From the NCBI RefSeq assembly GCF_040932005.1, contig NZ_CP162415.1:19547-83546 (forward strand): 64,000 nucleotides of DNA, in the 5' to 3' direction. The notes under the pieces were generated by a model, which was given only the letters and a program-made list of their open reading frames with translations, had not been told where the DNA came from and did not search any database. Origin of the DNA: Aestuariibius sp. HNIBRBA575. GTDB lineage: Bacteria; Pseudomonadota; Alphaproteobacteria; Rhodobacterales; Rhodobacteraceae. Below, piece by piece: positions 33,944-43,900 of this stretch (the stretch's first letter is position 1; the number at the start of each line of letters is the position of its first letter). The position numbers and the translations under genes are program-made.

Positions 33944-35437
33944 TTGCAAATTGCTTTTGCTTATTTTATGCTTTTTGCGTGGTTTCCGATCACCGCGCTG
34001 ATTTTCCGCCGCTGGCCCGAAGGTCAGGCGGTGGTCATTTCGGTGCTGTGGGGGTATCTGCTGCTGCCTGAAAAGATCGGGATTAACCTGCCGGTCCTGC
34101 CAACCTTTGATAAGGTTCTGGTGCCGTCGCTGGCCGCGATGCTGTGTCTGTTATTGGCGCGACGCAAATCTAAAAAACAGGATCAGATCGCCGCGCGACG
34201 CGCCCGCCTAAGAGACCAAGCCAGCCCAGAAAACGGGGGGGTGGATTCCCCCAAAGCCACACGCAAATCCCGGCGCCAATATCCCCGCTGGCAGCGCTTG
34301 TGTAATTTGGTTGTCGTGATGTTGATTGTAGCCTGTTTTGTCACATGGCGGACCAATCGGGAACCGTTGTTTTATGGGCCTTTGGTCCTGCCTGCGATGC
34401 GGCCCTATGATACGTTGGCCATGGCGCAAAACCTGATTGTGGTGCTGTTGCCGTTCTGGTTGGCGCGCGCGACATTGGGCCGCCGGGATGTTTTAATCTC
34501 TGTGCTAAAAGTGTTCGTTATTGCGGGGCTGTTTTATTCGGTTCTGGTGTTGATCGAATGGCGGCTCAGCCCGCAATTGCATCGGTGGGTATACGGGTTT
34601 CATACCCATTCCTTTGCGCAACATGTTCGCGGCGGTCAGTTTAGAGCCATGGGGTTTGTGGGCCACGGGTTGCGGGTTGGGATGTTCCTGTGTCTGGCCA
34701 CGATGGCCGCAGCGATTTTGGTGCGTGGTGATCCGAACCCTAAAAACCGGGTGTTATGGCTGTTTGCCTGTTTGTGGTTTTTTCCAATCCTGTATCTATC
34801 GCGCAATCTGGGCGCGACAATGCTGGCGATGGCTTTTGTGCCGTTGATCCTGATGACCGGGCGCCGGGTGCAATTGCTGGCGGCCGCCAGCCTGTCTGCG
34901 ATTGTGTTGATTTATCCCTTGGCGCGGGGGGCGGGACTGATCCCGATTGATGCCATCATTGATCAGGCCGAACGGATCAATCCAGCCCGCGCACAATCCC
35001 TGTCATTTCGCCTGGATAACGAAGATCTGCTGCTGGAACACGCCAATGAAAAACCATTGGCCGGTTGGGGGCTTTGGTCACGAAACCGGGTTTTTGATGA
35101 CCGGACCGGGCGCGATTTATCTGTCACGGACGGGTCGTGGATCATTCAGATCGGGGTTTTTGGCTGGCTGGGCTATTTGGGGCGGTTTTTCCTGCTCTGT
35201 ATGCCACCGATCCTGCTGGCATTGCGGGGCAATCGCCAAAATTCAGGAATCGAAGCCGGGATCGGCCTGATGGTGACGGCCAACCTGGTTGACCTGATCC
35301 CCAATTCGTCGCTTGTCGCACCGCTGTTTCTATTGGCGGGGGCGTTATGGGCGGTGTTGGGACAGACACAATCCCCCCCCGAAATGGCTGTTCAGCCTCC
35401 TAAATATTCACGCAAGCGCAGGGCAGTTTCGCAATGA
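33944..35437 (+). CDS. O-antigen ligase/polymerase-like membrane protein (Wzy-like)
   Basis: This 497-residue protein has about ten hydrophobic segments and a central loop rich in Arg and Lys (about 70-110). A larger loop in the C-terminal half (about 345-400) contains RLDNEDLLLEHANEKPLAGWG, resembling the Wzy_C/O-antigen ligase loop. It probably polymerises repeat units at the periplasmic face. The listed start is TTG; an in-frame ATG eight codons later (start 33968) is an equally good choice. The next gene overlaps its stop by four bases. Wzy-like proteins have little sequence identity, so the call rests on topology and loop pattern. Confidence 0.78.
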   Translation: MQIAFAYFMLFAWFPITALIFRRWPEGQAVVISVLWGYLLLPEKIGINLPVLPTFDKVLVPSLAAMLCLLLARRKSKKQDQIAARRARLRDQASPENGGVDSPKATRKSRRQYPRWQRLCNLVVVMLIVACFVTWRTNREPLFYGPLVLPAMRPYDTLAMAQNLIVVLLPFWLARATLGRRDVLISVLKVFVIAGLFYSVLVLIEWRLSPQLHRWVYGFHTHSFAQHVRGGQFRAMGFVGHGLRVGMFLCLATMAAAILVRGDPNPKNRVLWLFACLWFFPILYLSRNLGATMLAMAFVPLILMTGRRVQLLAAASLSAIVLIYPLARGAGLIPIDAIIDQAERINPARAQSLSFRLDNEDLLLEHANEKPLAGWGLWSRNRVFDDRTGRDLSVTDGSWIIQIGVFGWLGYLGRFFLLCMPPILLALRGNRQNSGIEAGIGLMVTANLVDLIPNSSLVAPLFLLAGALWAVLGQTQSPPEMAVQPPKYSRKRRAVSQ

Positions 35438-36432
35438 CAGACACATTGTTAAGTTCAGATCTTCTCACCCGACCGGACACGGATAATGCGCCGGTTATTG
35501 TGGTTGGGCTCCCGCGGTCGGGGTCTTCGTTCCTCAGTCATGTTTTGTCGCAATTGCCGGATCTTTATGTGTTTGACGATCTGTATCTGCAGGACAAAGC
35601 CAAGGAGATCGGCGCAACCGGCCCCTTGGGCGAAGGCCAGCTGGACAAGTTGCTGTTTTTTCTGGGCTGGCAAATTCGGGCGCGGCTGCGATTTGGATCT
35701 TATGCTATTCCCAACATGTCCAAGGACGAAGTGGACCCGATGAATGCGGCGCTGAAACAGGCGATTGGCGCGCAACCTATTGATTGGATGGATCTGCAAA
35801 AGGAATGGATGATCCGTCTGGCACAGCGGGCAGGGAAATCCCGCTGGGGTTATAAACTGCCAAAGGCCTTTCGCAATCTGGACAATCTGCGTCGCAAATA
35901 TCCGGATGCGCGGGTTGTGTTTTTGCTGCGTCAGCCCCACGACGTGCTGAAATCCTTTAAGTTTATGCCGGTGGACTCGCAGGACGGGCACCCGGATCGG
36001 TATCACCCGGTGTTTTATGCGCTGTATTGGCGGATGGCGGCGCGCGCGGCACAGCGTGAAATGCAATTACATCCCGATCGCACCTGCCTGATCACCTTTG
36101 ATGCGTTAACGCGCGACACACAGCAGACGGCGGAAACGCTGTCGTCATTTTTGTCGCTTGGATCGGTGGGGGCTGTCACCAAACCGCCCCGCCCCAATTC
36201 ATCCCATGGAAATGCCCCACAATCTGAGCCGGCACGTGTGTTGACTGGGCTGGAACATGCCTTGGTTTCCGGGCTTTGTAACCGTCAGATCGACGCGCTG
36301 GGATTTGAGCGTCGCCGTAAATCCATTGCCCTGTCAGATGTCGCGGATTTGGCCCGCTCAACATGGCGCAGCCTGCGGTTTCGCCTCCAAGAGCGGCGCA
36401 AGGCTAGGCTTGCCCGAAAAACACCAACCTGA
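35434..36432 (+). CDS. Sulfotransferase family protein
   Basis: This 332-residue protein has P-loop VVGLPRSGSSFLSHVLSQL (about 23-41), a YKLPKAFRNLDNLRRKYPDA stretch and VFLLRQPHDVLKSFKFMP as the 3'-phosphate-binding element. The HPD pair near residue 190 and basic C-terminus (RLQERRKARLARK) fit a membrane-near sugar sulfotransferase. It is translationally coupled to the Wzy-like gene, linking sulfation to that polymer. Its last 29 bases overlap the convergent acyltransferase gene. Confidence 0.82.
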   Translation: MTDTLLSSDLLTRPDTDNAPVIVVGLPRSGSSFLSHVLSQLPDLYVFDDLYLQDKAKEIGATGPLGEGQLDKLLFFLGWQIRARLRFGSYAIPNMSKDEVDPMNAALKQAIGAQPIDWMDLQKEWMIRLAQRAGKSRWGYKLPKAFRNLDNLRRKYPDARVVFLLRQPHDVLKSFKFMPVDSQDGHPDRYHPVFYALYWRMAARAAQREMQLHPDRTCLITFDALTRDTQQTAETLSSFLSLGSVGAVTKPPRPNSSHGNAPQSEPARVLTGLEHALVSGLCNRQIDALGFERRRKSIALSDVADLARSTWRSLRFRLQERRKARLARKTPT

Positions 36433-37381
36433 TCTTGGGGGAAACCTTGTGGTGGTGCCATAGCATTGGCATCAGCACCCCAATGCCAACCCCGGTGATC
36501 AGGTGGATCGGCACCGCGGTTATTCCAAGTTGCACAAGCCCAATCCGCCACCCAGCAGATAGGATTGTATGACAGAGATAGATCGCCAGCGAACATTGCC
36601 CGATCCGTTGCACCCCAGCCCAGATCGGCCTCTCTGAGCGGAGATGATGCAAGGCAAATAACAAGCCCCCAACACAAGAAACGGTTAGGCTTGATTGGGC
36701 AAAGCCACGGGGGGCAACGTCAAGTATCAGCCCGATATCACTGATGACAAACACCCCGAGCCCGACCCACAGACCGCCTGTGATCTGCGGCCATTTAAAC
36801 TGACCCAGCACCATGCCCCCAAAGAAATAAGGCGCCATTTTCAGGGCTTGGTGCCATAACGGGCTCAGCCACAGACCTGATTGCAGCACGGTCATCGCCG
36901 CAGCCATGCCCCCCAGCGCCACAAAAACCGGCCATCGTCGCACAAGGGGGCGCATCAAAAGCCCCCCCAATTGCAGAACAATCAGCGCCCAGAGGAACCA
37001 CAGGTGCAAATAACCGGGAACGGGCCAGCGCAAAAAGGCATCCAACCCCAGCGGGCTGTTGGCGGCACTGCCGGCCAGAACTTTGAAGGCGATAAAAATA
37101 TAAGTCCATAGGCAGAGCGGGTAAAACAGTCGTTGACTGATACGCCCCACAAAGGTGACGGCTGTGCCTCGGGTTAAAAGCTGTGGAAAAAACCAGCCCG
37201 ACAATACAAAAAACAGCGGCATATGAAAGGCATAGACGGCTGCATCCACCGTTTCAAAAACCGCCCCCTTCTGCAGAAGCCCGGCTTCGGCCAGGCCGCG
37301 CCAGACATGGCCAAACACCACCAATATGATCCCAATCCCTTTGGCGATATCAGGCAGAGGGATATGCTGTGGGCGGGTCAT
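36404..37381 (-). CDS. Acyltransferase family 3 membrane protein
   Basis: This 325-residue membrane protein has about ten helices and begins IPLPDIAKGIGIILVVFGHVWRG, where the His is the catalytic histidine of the acyltransferase_3 (OafA/ExoZ) family. Next comes FHMPLFFVLSGWFF with the second conserved motif. It should add an acetyl or similar group to sugars of the polysaccharide in the periplasm. It lies 3 bases downstream of the Wzc-like gene on the same strand, so acylation is likely tied to the polymer controlled by that kinase. Confidence 0.9.
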   Translation of the reverse strand: MTRPQHIPLPDIAKGIGIILVVFGHVWRGLAEAGLLQKGAVFETVDAAVYAFHMPLFFVLSGWFFPQLLTRGTAVTFVGRISQRLFYPLCLWTYIFIAFKVLAGSAANSPLGLDAFLRWPVPGYLHLWFLWALIVLQLGGLLMRPLVRRWPVFVALGGMAAAMTVLQSGLWLSPLWHQALKMAPYFFGGMVLGQFKWPQITGGLWVGLGVFVISDIGLILDVAPRGFAQSSLTVSCVGGLLFALHHLRSERPIWAGVQRIGQCSLAIYLCHTILSAGWRIGLVQLGITAVPIHLITGVGIGVLMPMLWHHHKVSPKIRLVFFGQA

Positions 37382-37384
37382 CGA

Positions 37385-39490
37385 TCAGTTGGTGTAGTAT
37401 TTTTTGCCATAGGTGCCATAGGCGCCGTAGCCGTATCGCTTTAAGCCGCGCAGATTGATGTTGTTGAGCACCAACCCATTGACCTGTGCGCCCACGCTGG
37501 CCAATTGCCCCAGCGCATCGCGCACCATTTGGCGGGATGTTTTATCCCAGCGCACATTGAACAGGATCGCATCGGCATGCTGGGCGATGATCCGGGCATC
37601 GGGCACCACCAGAACCGGCGGCGTGTCGATTATCACAAAGTCATACTGACTGCGCATATCCGCGATAAACCGGGCAAAGCTGGCGGATGACAATGTATCT
37701 GCGGCATTGACGTTGCTGGCTTCGCTCATCAAGACATCCACGCCGGTACGTTCATCAACCTGAATGGCGTCCCGTGCATCACAGCGTTCAGACAGAACCG
37801 AAATCAAGCCGCGTTCCTGCTGGGCCGTCATGTATTGGGTGAATGTCCGGCGGCGCACATCGCCTTCGATCAGTAGTACGGATTTTCCCATCCCAACCAG
37901 ATTTTGCGCCAGCGCAAAGGACAGCGTGGTTTTGCCTTCGCCGGGGATAGACGATGTGGTCATGATCACTTGCGGGGGATTGTCCACATTCGACAGCAGC
38001 ACCGATGTACGTAGGTTGCGCACCGCTTCGGCTGCGATTGAGGCCGGTTTAGACGCCAGATAATCCTGAATGTCCTGGCGTTTGCGCCCCGGTATTTGCG
38101 GAATGGCCCCCATGACCGGCAATTGCGCAAAGGTTTCCAGCTCAGAGGAAGTCCGGAAGGTTTTGCTCCGCATTTCCCGAATAAGCACCAAAGCAACGCC
38201 CAGCATCCCCCCCAACATCGCGCCCATCACCACAATCAGGGATTTGCGCGGCACAGCCGGTTCGCGCGGAACAACCGCATGTGACAGGATGCGGCTATCC
38301 GCTTGTTGGATGCCTTCTTGGGCGGATGTTTCTTTGAGCCGGCCAAGGAAATATTCATAGAGCAACCGGCTGGCTTCGGCTTCGCGGGTCAGCTGCTGCA
38401 GCTGGATCAGGTCCTGACCCTGGCTGGCGATTTCAGCCTCAAGCGTGACGATAGAATCCTGCACGGATTGCAATTGGGACTGGGCACGGTTGGCCTGTAA
38501 TTCAGCGCGCGACAGGATTTGACGGAACTGGATGGTGAACCGTGTGGGAACCGGGGATCCATCACTGGGCAACAACGCGGTAAGCTGAGCATCATCTGCC
38601 GCGTCGGCCTGTTGCTGGGGGGTGCCATCCTGGACAGCGACCAGCGCGGCCAGATTGGCGCTGGCGGTTTCCCGCGCCACCTGCAAACCCGCCAATCGGT
38701 CGCGGCGTTCTTTTAGCTGGTTTTCCATGGCCGTTAGGGTTTCTGGGCTGATCAGTTCAGAATTGGCGCTGAATTCTGACACTTCAGCTTCTGCGCCTTC
38801 CAGTTCCTGCTGCAATTCGGCCACCCGCCCACTCAGCCATGTGGATGCGGTTTGGGTTGCTTCAAATTTTACGTCCAGTTGATACAGAATATATTGCTGG
38901 CCGACTTGGTCTGCCAAACGGGCGGCTTTGCGGGGATCTTCGCTGGTAACCACCACCTGAAACACAAAGCTGTTAGGGACGTTGCGCACGCTGACACTGT
39001 CCAGCAGCGTAGACACCACATCGGTTTGCTGGCGTTCCTGACCCGCCTCGGCGCGCGGACTTTCTAGCCCTAACCAGACTTTGATCTGACGTTTCAGAGC
39101 AGGCGGGTTGAGATGGGCGTTAAATTCCGGATCAGCGATCAGATTTTCAACCTCGGCCACCCGACCCAGTAATTCACGACTGCGCAGCACTTCGATTTCG
39201 GAATTCAGTTCGGCCGTATCCCCAGACAGGCCCGACACAACGGATGTGAGATCAACGATACTTTGTTGTTCCGTTTCCAGCATCAACACGGTTGTGGCCC
39301 GATAATAGGGGGTCGCAACCCGATAGGCATAATAGCCCGAAAGAGCCGAAAAAATCAGTAAAAACAACATTATAACAAGCTTTCCACGCCACAATGTCGT
39401 CAGCAGTTGGCCCAGATCGATCAGATCATCGTCATTTGTCTGCACAGAAGAGGGATAGGCGTTGGTCTGCGGGCTTTGGCCTGTATTCAT
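37385..39490 (-). CDS. wzc: Wzc-like polysaccharide tyrosine autokinase
   Basis: This 701-residue fused PCP and BY-kinase has membrane helices at about 38-57 and 417-437 around a periplasmic coiled-coil region (about 210-400). The cytoplasmic kinase has Walker A SSIPGEGKTT (513-522), Walker A' LLIEGDVRRR (539-548; usually LLIDADLRRP, so the second acid is shifted) and Walker B FVIIDTPPVLVVPDA. The C-terminus has six tyrosines within about 17 residues (YGYGAYGTYGKKYY). It regulates Wzy-dependent polymer length and export. It is divergent from the YjbH-type operon and followed by the acyltransferase. Confidence 0.92.
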   Translation of the reverse strand: MNTGQSPQTNAYPSSVQTNDDDLIDLGQLLTTLWRGKLVIMLFLLIFSALSGYYAYRVATPYYRATTVLMLETEQQSIVDLTSVVSGLSGDTAELNSEIEVLRSRELLGRVAEVENLIADPEFNAHLNPPALKRQIKVWLGLESPRAEAGQERQQTDVVSTLLDSVSVRNVPNSFVFQVVVTSEDPRKAARLADQVGQQYILYQLDVKFEATQTASTWLSGRVAELQQELEGAEAEVSEFSANSELISPETLTAMENQLKERRDRLAGLQVARETASANLAALVAVQDGTPQQQADAADDAQLTALLPSDGSPVPTRFTIQFRQILSRAELQANRAQSQLQSVQDSIVTLEAEIASQGQDLIQLQQLTREAEASRLLYEYFLGRLKETSAQEGIQQADSRILSHAVVPREPAVPRKSLIVVMGAMLGGMLGVALVLIREMRSKTFRTSSELETFAQLPVMGAIPQIPGRKRQDIQDYLASKPASIAAEAVRNLRTSVLLSNVDNPPQVIMTTSSIPGEGKTTLSFALAQNLVGMGKSVLLIEGDVRRRTFTQYMTAQQERGLISVLSERCDARDAIQVDERTGVDVLMSEASNVNAADTLSSASFARFIADMRSQYDFVIIDTPPVLVVPDARIIAQHADAILFNVRWDKTSRQMVRDALGQLASVGAQVNGLVLNNINLRGLKRYGYGAYGTYGKKYYTN

Positions 39491-39776
39491 CGTTTAGCTT
39501 CCCGTTTCGACCCAAATTGGCCGCCATCATAGTCGTTTTTTTGTCGTCAAACTGATAATCAGAGAGACATGCAATTTTGTTAACAAAGTCTCTGCTCTGT
39601 GTCAGCTTTTGCTTTTTTTGTCGAGTAATCTTTCGTTGTTATCGCCCCAAAAATAGGAGGTGGATTGGCAACAGGTGTCGCCAAATTGCCCCGGCTGCCT
39701 GCGTCAATGTTGCTCGTGTGGGCGGCTCCCGGCATAGAAGAATGATTGAAGCACGAAGCAGTTGGAATGAACAAAT
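39491..39776. promoter_or_regulatory. Divergent promoter region between wzc and yjbH-like genes
   Basis: This 286-base spacer must drive both outward transcription units. It contains AGAGAC (39563-39568) and GTCTCT (39588-39593) as a 6-base inverted repeat around a GTTAAC hexamer (39579-39584). AT-rich runs follow. A regulator-binding role is inference. Confidence 0.45.
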
Positions 39777-41870
39777 ATGGGTCGCCTCAGAGCCAGACAG
39801 ATACTGTGTGCCCTTTTGGGGGTGATATTGCCGGGTCATGTGCATGCAGAGCAATTGTCGCTTTATGGCACGCCCGGATTGGCAGATTTGCCAACGGCCA
39901 TGGTTCTAGAAGACGGCAATCTGGCGCTGACATCGGGGTATTTTGGCAATAATCTGCGTCATTCGCTGACTTTTCAGATCACGCCGCGCACCTATGGTGT
40001 ATTTCGCTATTCGATCATCGACGACATTGATGAATTTGCCGATACGCGTTGGGATCGCAGCTTTGATCTGCATTTTCTACTGGCCGAAGAAACATCAAAC
40101 CGCCCTGCCATCGCCGTGGGGTTGCGCGATTTTGGCGGCACGGGGATTTACAGCAGTGAATATCTGGTGGCGACCAAACATGTATCCCCACGTTTGACCG
40201 TGACAGGCGGGCTGGGTTGGGGGCGTTTGGCCAATCGCGGTGGGTTTGACTCGCCGCTATCCTGGTTTTCCGATTATTTCGCCACCCGCCCTGACCCGCG
40301 CGCCGGGGACAATGATCAGACCGGGCAATTGGATGCCGGATCGTGGTTTCGCGGCGATGTGGCGCTGTTTGGCGGGCTGGAATGGCAGGCGACGGATCGT
40401 CTGAACCTGTTTGTTGAGTATTCCCCGGATCTTTATCTGAACGAACGGCAATTCAACGATATGCCCGAACCCGGCCCGATCAATTTGGGGGCCTCATATG
40501 CCTTTGAAAACGGGTTCAGCCTTGGGGCGTATTACATGCAAGGCACCGATCTGGGGCTGCGGCTGAGCTATCAGCTGGACCCGGCGCAGCCGCGTGTGCC
40601 CGGTGGGTTGGACAGCGCGCCTGTGCCTTTGGCGCCGCTCAGTTCTGTGGCCGCGGCCAGCTGGAACCAGCCGGGGGCCAGCCCCAATGCCCTACAGGAT
40701 CAGGTTGCCGCACAATTGACGGCCGAGGGGCTGCATTTTATGGGGTTGCACATCACCGGCAACACCGCTCGGTTGATCATGCGCAACGACACTTATCAGG
40801 CCGAAGCCCAAGCGCTGGGACGTGCCGCGCGGGTGCTGGCCAATACTTTGCCCCCCCATGTCAGCCAATTCGACATCACCTTTGTTGTGCAGGGCATGGC
40901 ACAGACCAATGTGACCCTAACCCGTGCTGATCTGTCTGAATTAGAGTTCGACCTGCAGGGGGATTGGCTCAGCCAAAGTCGGGCGCAGTTTTCGGATGCC
41001 CATGGCACAACGCCTGACTTTAACGGGTCCGAATTCGATTGGAGCCTGACACCCTATACGGCCTTTTCCCTGTTTGAACCGCAAACCCCGGTGCGGGGTG
41101 ATTTCGGATTACAGCTGCATGCGCGGTATTCCCCCAATCCCGGATTGGTGTTTTCGGGCCTGATGCGTCAGCCGCTTTGGGGCAATATTGATGGATCAAA
41201 CCGTCTGTCCAATTCGGTGATCCAGCACGTGCGTTCAGATGCCCTACGCTATGCCCAAGAAAGCGATCTGGAAATCAATTATCTGACGGCTGAATATTTC
41301 ACCCGTCTGGGGCAGGATATGTTTGGCCGGGTCACGGTGGGCTATCTGGAAAACATGTATGGCGGTGTGTCCGGCGAAATGCTGTGGTTCCCGGTCAACA
41401 GCCGTTTGGCGGCGGGGGTCGAGTTGAATTATGCCGTGCAGCGGGATTTTGACATGCTGTTTGGGTTTCAGGATTATGACGTCCTGACCGGGCATGCATC
41501 GGTTTACTACGATCTGGGCAATGATTTTCACGCGCAACTGGATGTCGGGCGCTATCTGGCCGGGGATTACGGCGCAACGCTGTCGCTGGATCGGGAATTC
41601 AACAATGGCTTTAAGGTTGGGGCGTTTATGACCCTAACCGATGTGCCGTTTACCGATTTCGGCGAAGGGTCGTTTGACAAAGGCATTCGGATTGAGATCC
41701 CCAATAGCTGGCTGTCAGGGGAACCGTCACGCGATGCGCGGATCAGTGTCATCCGGCCTGTTGTGCGCGATGGCGGCGCACGGCTGAACGTCAATAACCG
41801 GCTTTATGGGGTGGTGCGGGATTATCGCCAGCCTGAATTGACCGATCAATGGGGGCGGTTTTTCCGATGA
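39777..41870 (+). CDS. YjbH/GfcD-like outer-membrane polysaccharide protein
   Basis: This 697-residue protein has a signal peptide ending GHVHA-EQL, then LYGTPGLADLPTAMVLEDGNLA, the typical opening of YjbH/GfcD lipoprotein-barrels. Multiple beta-strand pairs follow, and a late barrel with YFTRLGQDMFGRVTVGYLE and EFNNGFKVGAFMT. YjbH/GfcD proteins are outer-membrane barrels required for group 4 capsule or YjbEFGH exopolysaccharide secretion. It heads a three-gene operon with a YjbF-like lipoprotein and a Wza-like exporter. A YjbG/GfcC-like member is not seen next to it. Confidence 0.9.
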   Translation: MGRLRARQILCALLGVILPGHVHAEQLSLYGTPGLADLPTAMVLEDGNLALTSGYFGNNLRHSLTFQITPRTYGVFRYSIIDDIDEFADTRWDRSFDLHFLLAEETSNRPAIAVGLRDFGGTGIYSSEYLVATKHVSPRLTVTGGLGWGRLANRGGFDSPLSWFSDYFATRPDPRAGDNDQTGQLDAGSWFRGDVALFGGLEWQATDRLNLFVEYSPDLYLNERQFNDMPEPGPINLGASYAFENGFSLGAYYMQGTDLGLRLSYQLDPAQPRVPGGLDSAPVPLAPLSSVAAASWNQPGASPNALQDQVAAQLTAEGLHFMGLHITGNTARLIMRNDTYQAEAQALGRAARVLANTLPPHVSQFDITFVVQGMAQTNVTLTRADLSELEFDLQGDWLSQSRAQFSDAHGTTPDFNGSEFDWSLTPYTAFSLFEPQTPVRGDFGLQLHARYSPNPGLVFSGLMRQPLWGNIDGSNRLSNSVIQHVRSDALRYAQESDLEINYLTAEYFTRLGQDMFGRVTVGYLENMYGGVSGEMLWFPVNSRLAAGVELNYAVQRDFDMLFGFQDYDVLTGHASVYYDLGNDFHAQLDVGRYLAGDYGATLSLDREFNNGFKVGAFMTLTDVPFTDFGEGSFDKGIRIEIPNSWLSGEPSRDARISVIRPVVRDGGARLNVNNRLYGVVRDYRQPELTDQWGRFFR

Positions 41871-42472
41871 TCATGTCTATGCGGAATGCGGCATTGGCCG
41901 GGCTTTTGCTGTTGGCGGGCTGTGGGGGGCAATGGGGCGATCAGCCACAATTTTCGCCCCGCTTTGTGCCGCTGATGCAGGCCGACGCCCCACAATTGCA
42001 GGTCCGGTTTATGGAAACTGGGCTGAATTCGACCCTGCTTTTGGCCCAGAATCGCGACGGTGTGCAAACATGGCTGGCCGCAGATGGGGCCGGTATTCTG
42101 GTCGAAGATGGCATGGTGATGGGCACCCGCGGCGTGGGTCAGGGGCTGCTGGCTGTGGAGGCCAGCGCAACCCGTCGCGCCATTCGGGCGCGCCGCGCTG
42201 GCGTGATCACCGAACGGTTCCACACCTATCTGCTGGGCGATGACACCACCCGCACACGAACTTATCAATGCCTGATCGAAACGCGCGGCGCGGCCAATGT
42301 CCTGACGGAAAATGGCAACGTCCCTGCCCTGCTTTGGGCCGAGAGCTGTAACTCTCTGGATCAAAGTTTCGTCAATCTGTATTGGATAAACCCAACAACG
42401 AGCCGCGTGATTCAATCCCGACAATGGATTGGTGATTTCAGCGGAGAAATCCTGCTTAGACCCCGCGTCTAA
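41867..42472 (+). CDS. YjbF/GfcB-like lipoprotein
   Basis: This 201-residue lipoprotein has signal AALAGLLLLAGC with lipobox LAGC and Gly-rich start of the mature part. The remainder matches the YjbF/GfcB type: FVPLMQADAPQLQVRFMETG, GIVMGTRGVGQGLLAVE-like text and DTTRTRTYQCLIETRG near residue 130. It is translated with the YjbH-like gene through a four-base ATGA overlap. It probably works in the periplasmic side of the outer membrane during polymer export. Confidence 0.87.
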   Translation: MIMSMRNAALAGLLLLAGCGGQWGDQPQFSPRFVPLMQADAPQLQVRFMETGLNSTLLLAQNRDGVQTWLAADGAGILVEDGMVMGTRGVGQGLLAVEASATRRAIRARRAGVITERFHTYLLGDDTTRTRTYQCLIETRGAANVLTENGNVPALLWAESCNSLDQSFVNLYWINPTTSRVIQSRQWIGDFSGEILLRPRV

Positions 42473-42491
42473 GCCTCACAGGGAGAAAAAC

Positions 42492-43865
42492 ATGCGTCAT
42501 CTGACTGTTTTAGGTTTGGTTCTGGCAATGTCCGGGGCGTTGTCCGCCTGTGGCAACCTATATCGCAGCCCTGTTGTGGATGCAGGCGTCACCGAAGACA
42601 CAGCCCTGCGGGTTGTGGCCCTGAATGGCGAAACCGTCAGCCTGGCCAATCGCGCGCCTTATGCACCGCGCACCTTGCCGGCGCTGTTTTCGCAAACGGC
42701 GGGCTATGGCAGCGGGTTGCGCGGCGCGGGCGCCTTGCCCACCCCGCCTGTGACCACGGCCCCTGCACCGGGGCGTCTGTCTTTGTCTGTGCCTCAGACC
42801 CCGGCGATTGGTCCCTATCACATCGGCGTTGGCGATGTGGTGCTGCTGGCCACCCCATCGGGGGGCAGTTCGGTGGAACAATTGTCCGGTTTGTTGGCCG
42901 CACAAAACAGTCGCCAAGGCTATACCGTGCAGGATGATGGCGCGATCCATATCCCCAATGTGGGGCGGATCGTCATTGCGGGTTCCACCCTAGAAGAAGC
43001 CGAAGCCACCCTGTTCGAAAGCCTGATTTCCGCCCAGATAGACCCGACATTCAGTCTTGAGATCGCGGAATTTAATTCACAACGCATCACCGTGGGCGGG
43101 GCTGTGGCACGTCCTATGGCTGTGCCGTTGCAACTAACCCCGTTGGTGTTGAGCGAAGCATTGGTCGCCGCGGGTGGCGCGGCATTGACGGACGAAAGCT
43201 ATGCCTCGATCCGGATTTACCGCGACGGGCAGCTCTATCAGATCCCAATGGAAGACTTCCGCACCCGCCCTGACCTGCAACGGCTGCGTCTGGTGGACGG
43301 GGATTCGATCTTTGTGGACACGACCTATGAATTGAATGACGCGCAGGATTATTTCGCCCAGCAGATCACGCTGGTGGAATTGCGCCAACGGTCCCGGCAG
43401 GCCGCGCTGACCGAGTTACAGACGGAAGTGAACCTGCGCCGCGCCGAACTGGCCGAAGGACGTCAGAACTATCTGACCCGTATGGAACTGGGCGCGGTGG
43501 AACGCGACTATGTCTACCTGACCGGCGAAGTCGGCCAGCAGAGCCGCTATGCCCTGCCCTATGGGCAACAGGCCAGCCTGGCGGATGCGCTGTTTGATGG
43601 GGCCAATGGGGTGCCAACCCGCACCGGGGATGTGTCGCAGATCTATGTGCTGCGTGCGTCCAGCGATCCAAGGGATTTTGGCGCGGTCACCGCATGGCAT
43701 CTGGATGCGCGCAACGCCGCCAACCTGACCCTGGCCGCCCGGTTTGAATTGCGCCCTGATGATGTGATCTTTGTGGCCGAACAGCCCGTGACACGCTGGA
43801 ACCGTGTGATCCAGCAGATCACCCCCTCGCTGATCACATCAGGTGTGACAGCCGCCACGCGCTAA
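42492..43865 (+). CDS. Wza/GfcE-like polysaccharide export lipoprotein
   Basis: This 457-residue exported lipoprotein has signal HLTVLGLVLAMSGALSAC (lipobox LSAC) and a poly_export domain beginning PYHIGVGDVVLLATPSGG (about 110). Three SLBB-like beta-grasp repeats follow, with VTVGGAVARPMAVPLQLTPL-like and VYLTGEVGQQSRYALPYGQQ stretches. A C-terminal region with amphipathic helix could line the outer-membrane pore. An AGGGAG ribosome site sets the ATG. The gene ends in a strong terminator shared with the convergent gene. It is the outer-membrane gate for the polymer handled by the Wzc-like kinase. Confidence 0.9.
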   Translation: MRHLTVLGLVLAMSGALSACGNLYRSPVVDAGVTEDTALRVVALNGETVSLANRAPYAPRTLPALFSQTAGYGSGLRGAGALPTPPVTTAPAPGRLSLSVPQTPAIGPYHIGVGDVVLLATPSGGSSVEQLSGLLAAQNSRQGYTVQDDGAIHIPNVGRIVIAGSTLEEAEATLFESLISAQIDPTFSLEIAEFNSQRITVGGAVARPMAVPLQLTPLVLSEALVAAGGAALTDESYASIRIYRDGQLYQIPMEDFRTRPDLQRLRLVDGDSIFVDTTYELNDAQDYFAQQITLVELRQRSRQAALTELQTEVNLRRAELAEGRQNYLTRMELGAVERDYVYLTGEVGQQSRYALPYGQQASLADALFDGANGVPTRTGDVSQIYVLRASSDPRDFGAVTAWHLDARNAANLTLAARFELRPDDVIFVAEQPVTRWNRVIQQITPSLITSGVTAATR

Positions 43866-43874
43866 CCGCAACAG

Positions 43875-43900
43875 ATCGGGCCTGTCGGGGCCCGATTATT
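43875..43900. terminator. Bidirectional intrinsic terminator
   Basis: ATCGGGCC-TGTCGG-GGCCCGAT is an 8-base perfect stem with a 6-base loop, followed by TATTT on the plus strand. It lies between convergent genes and its right arm touches the stop codon of the minus-strand gene, so it can end both transcripts. Confidence 0.78.
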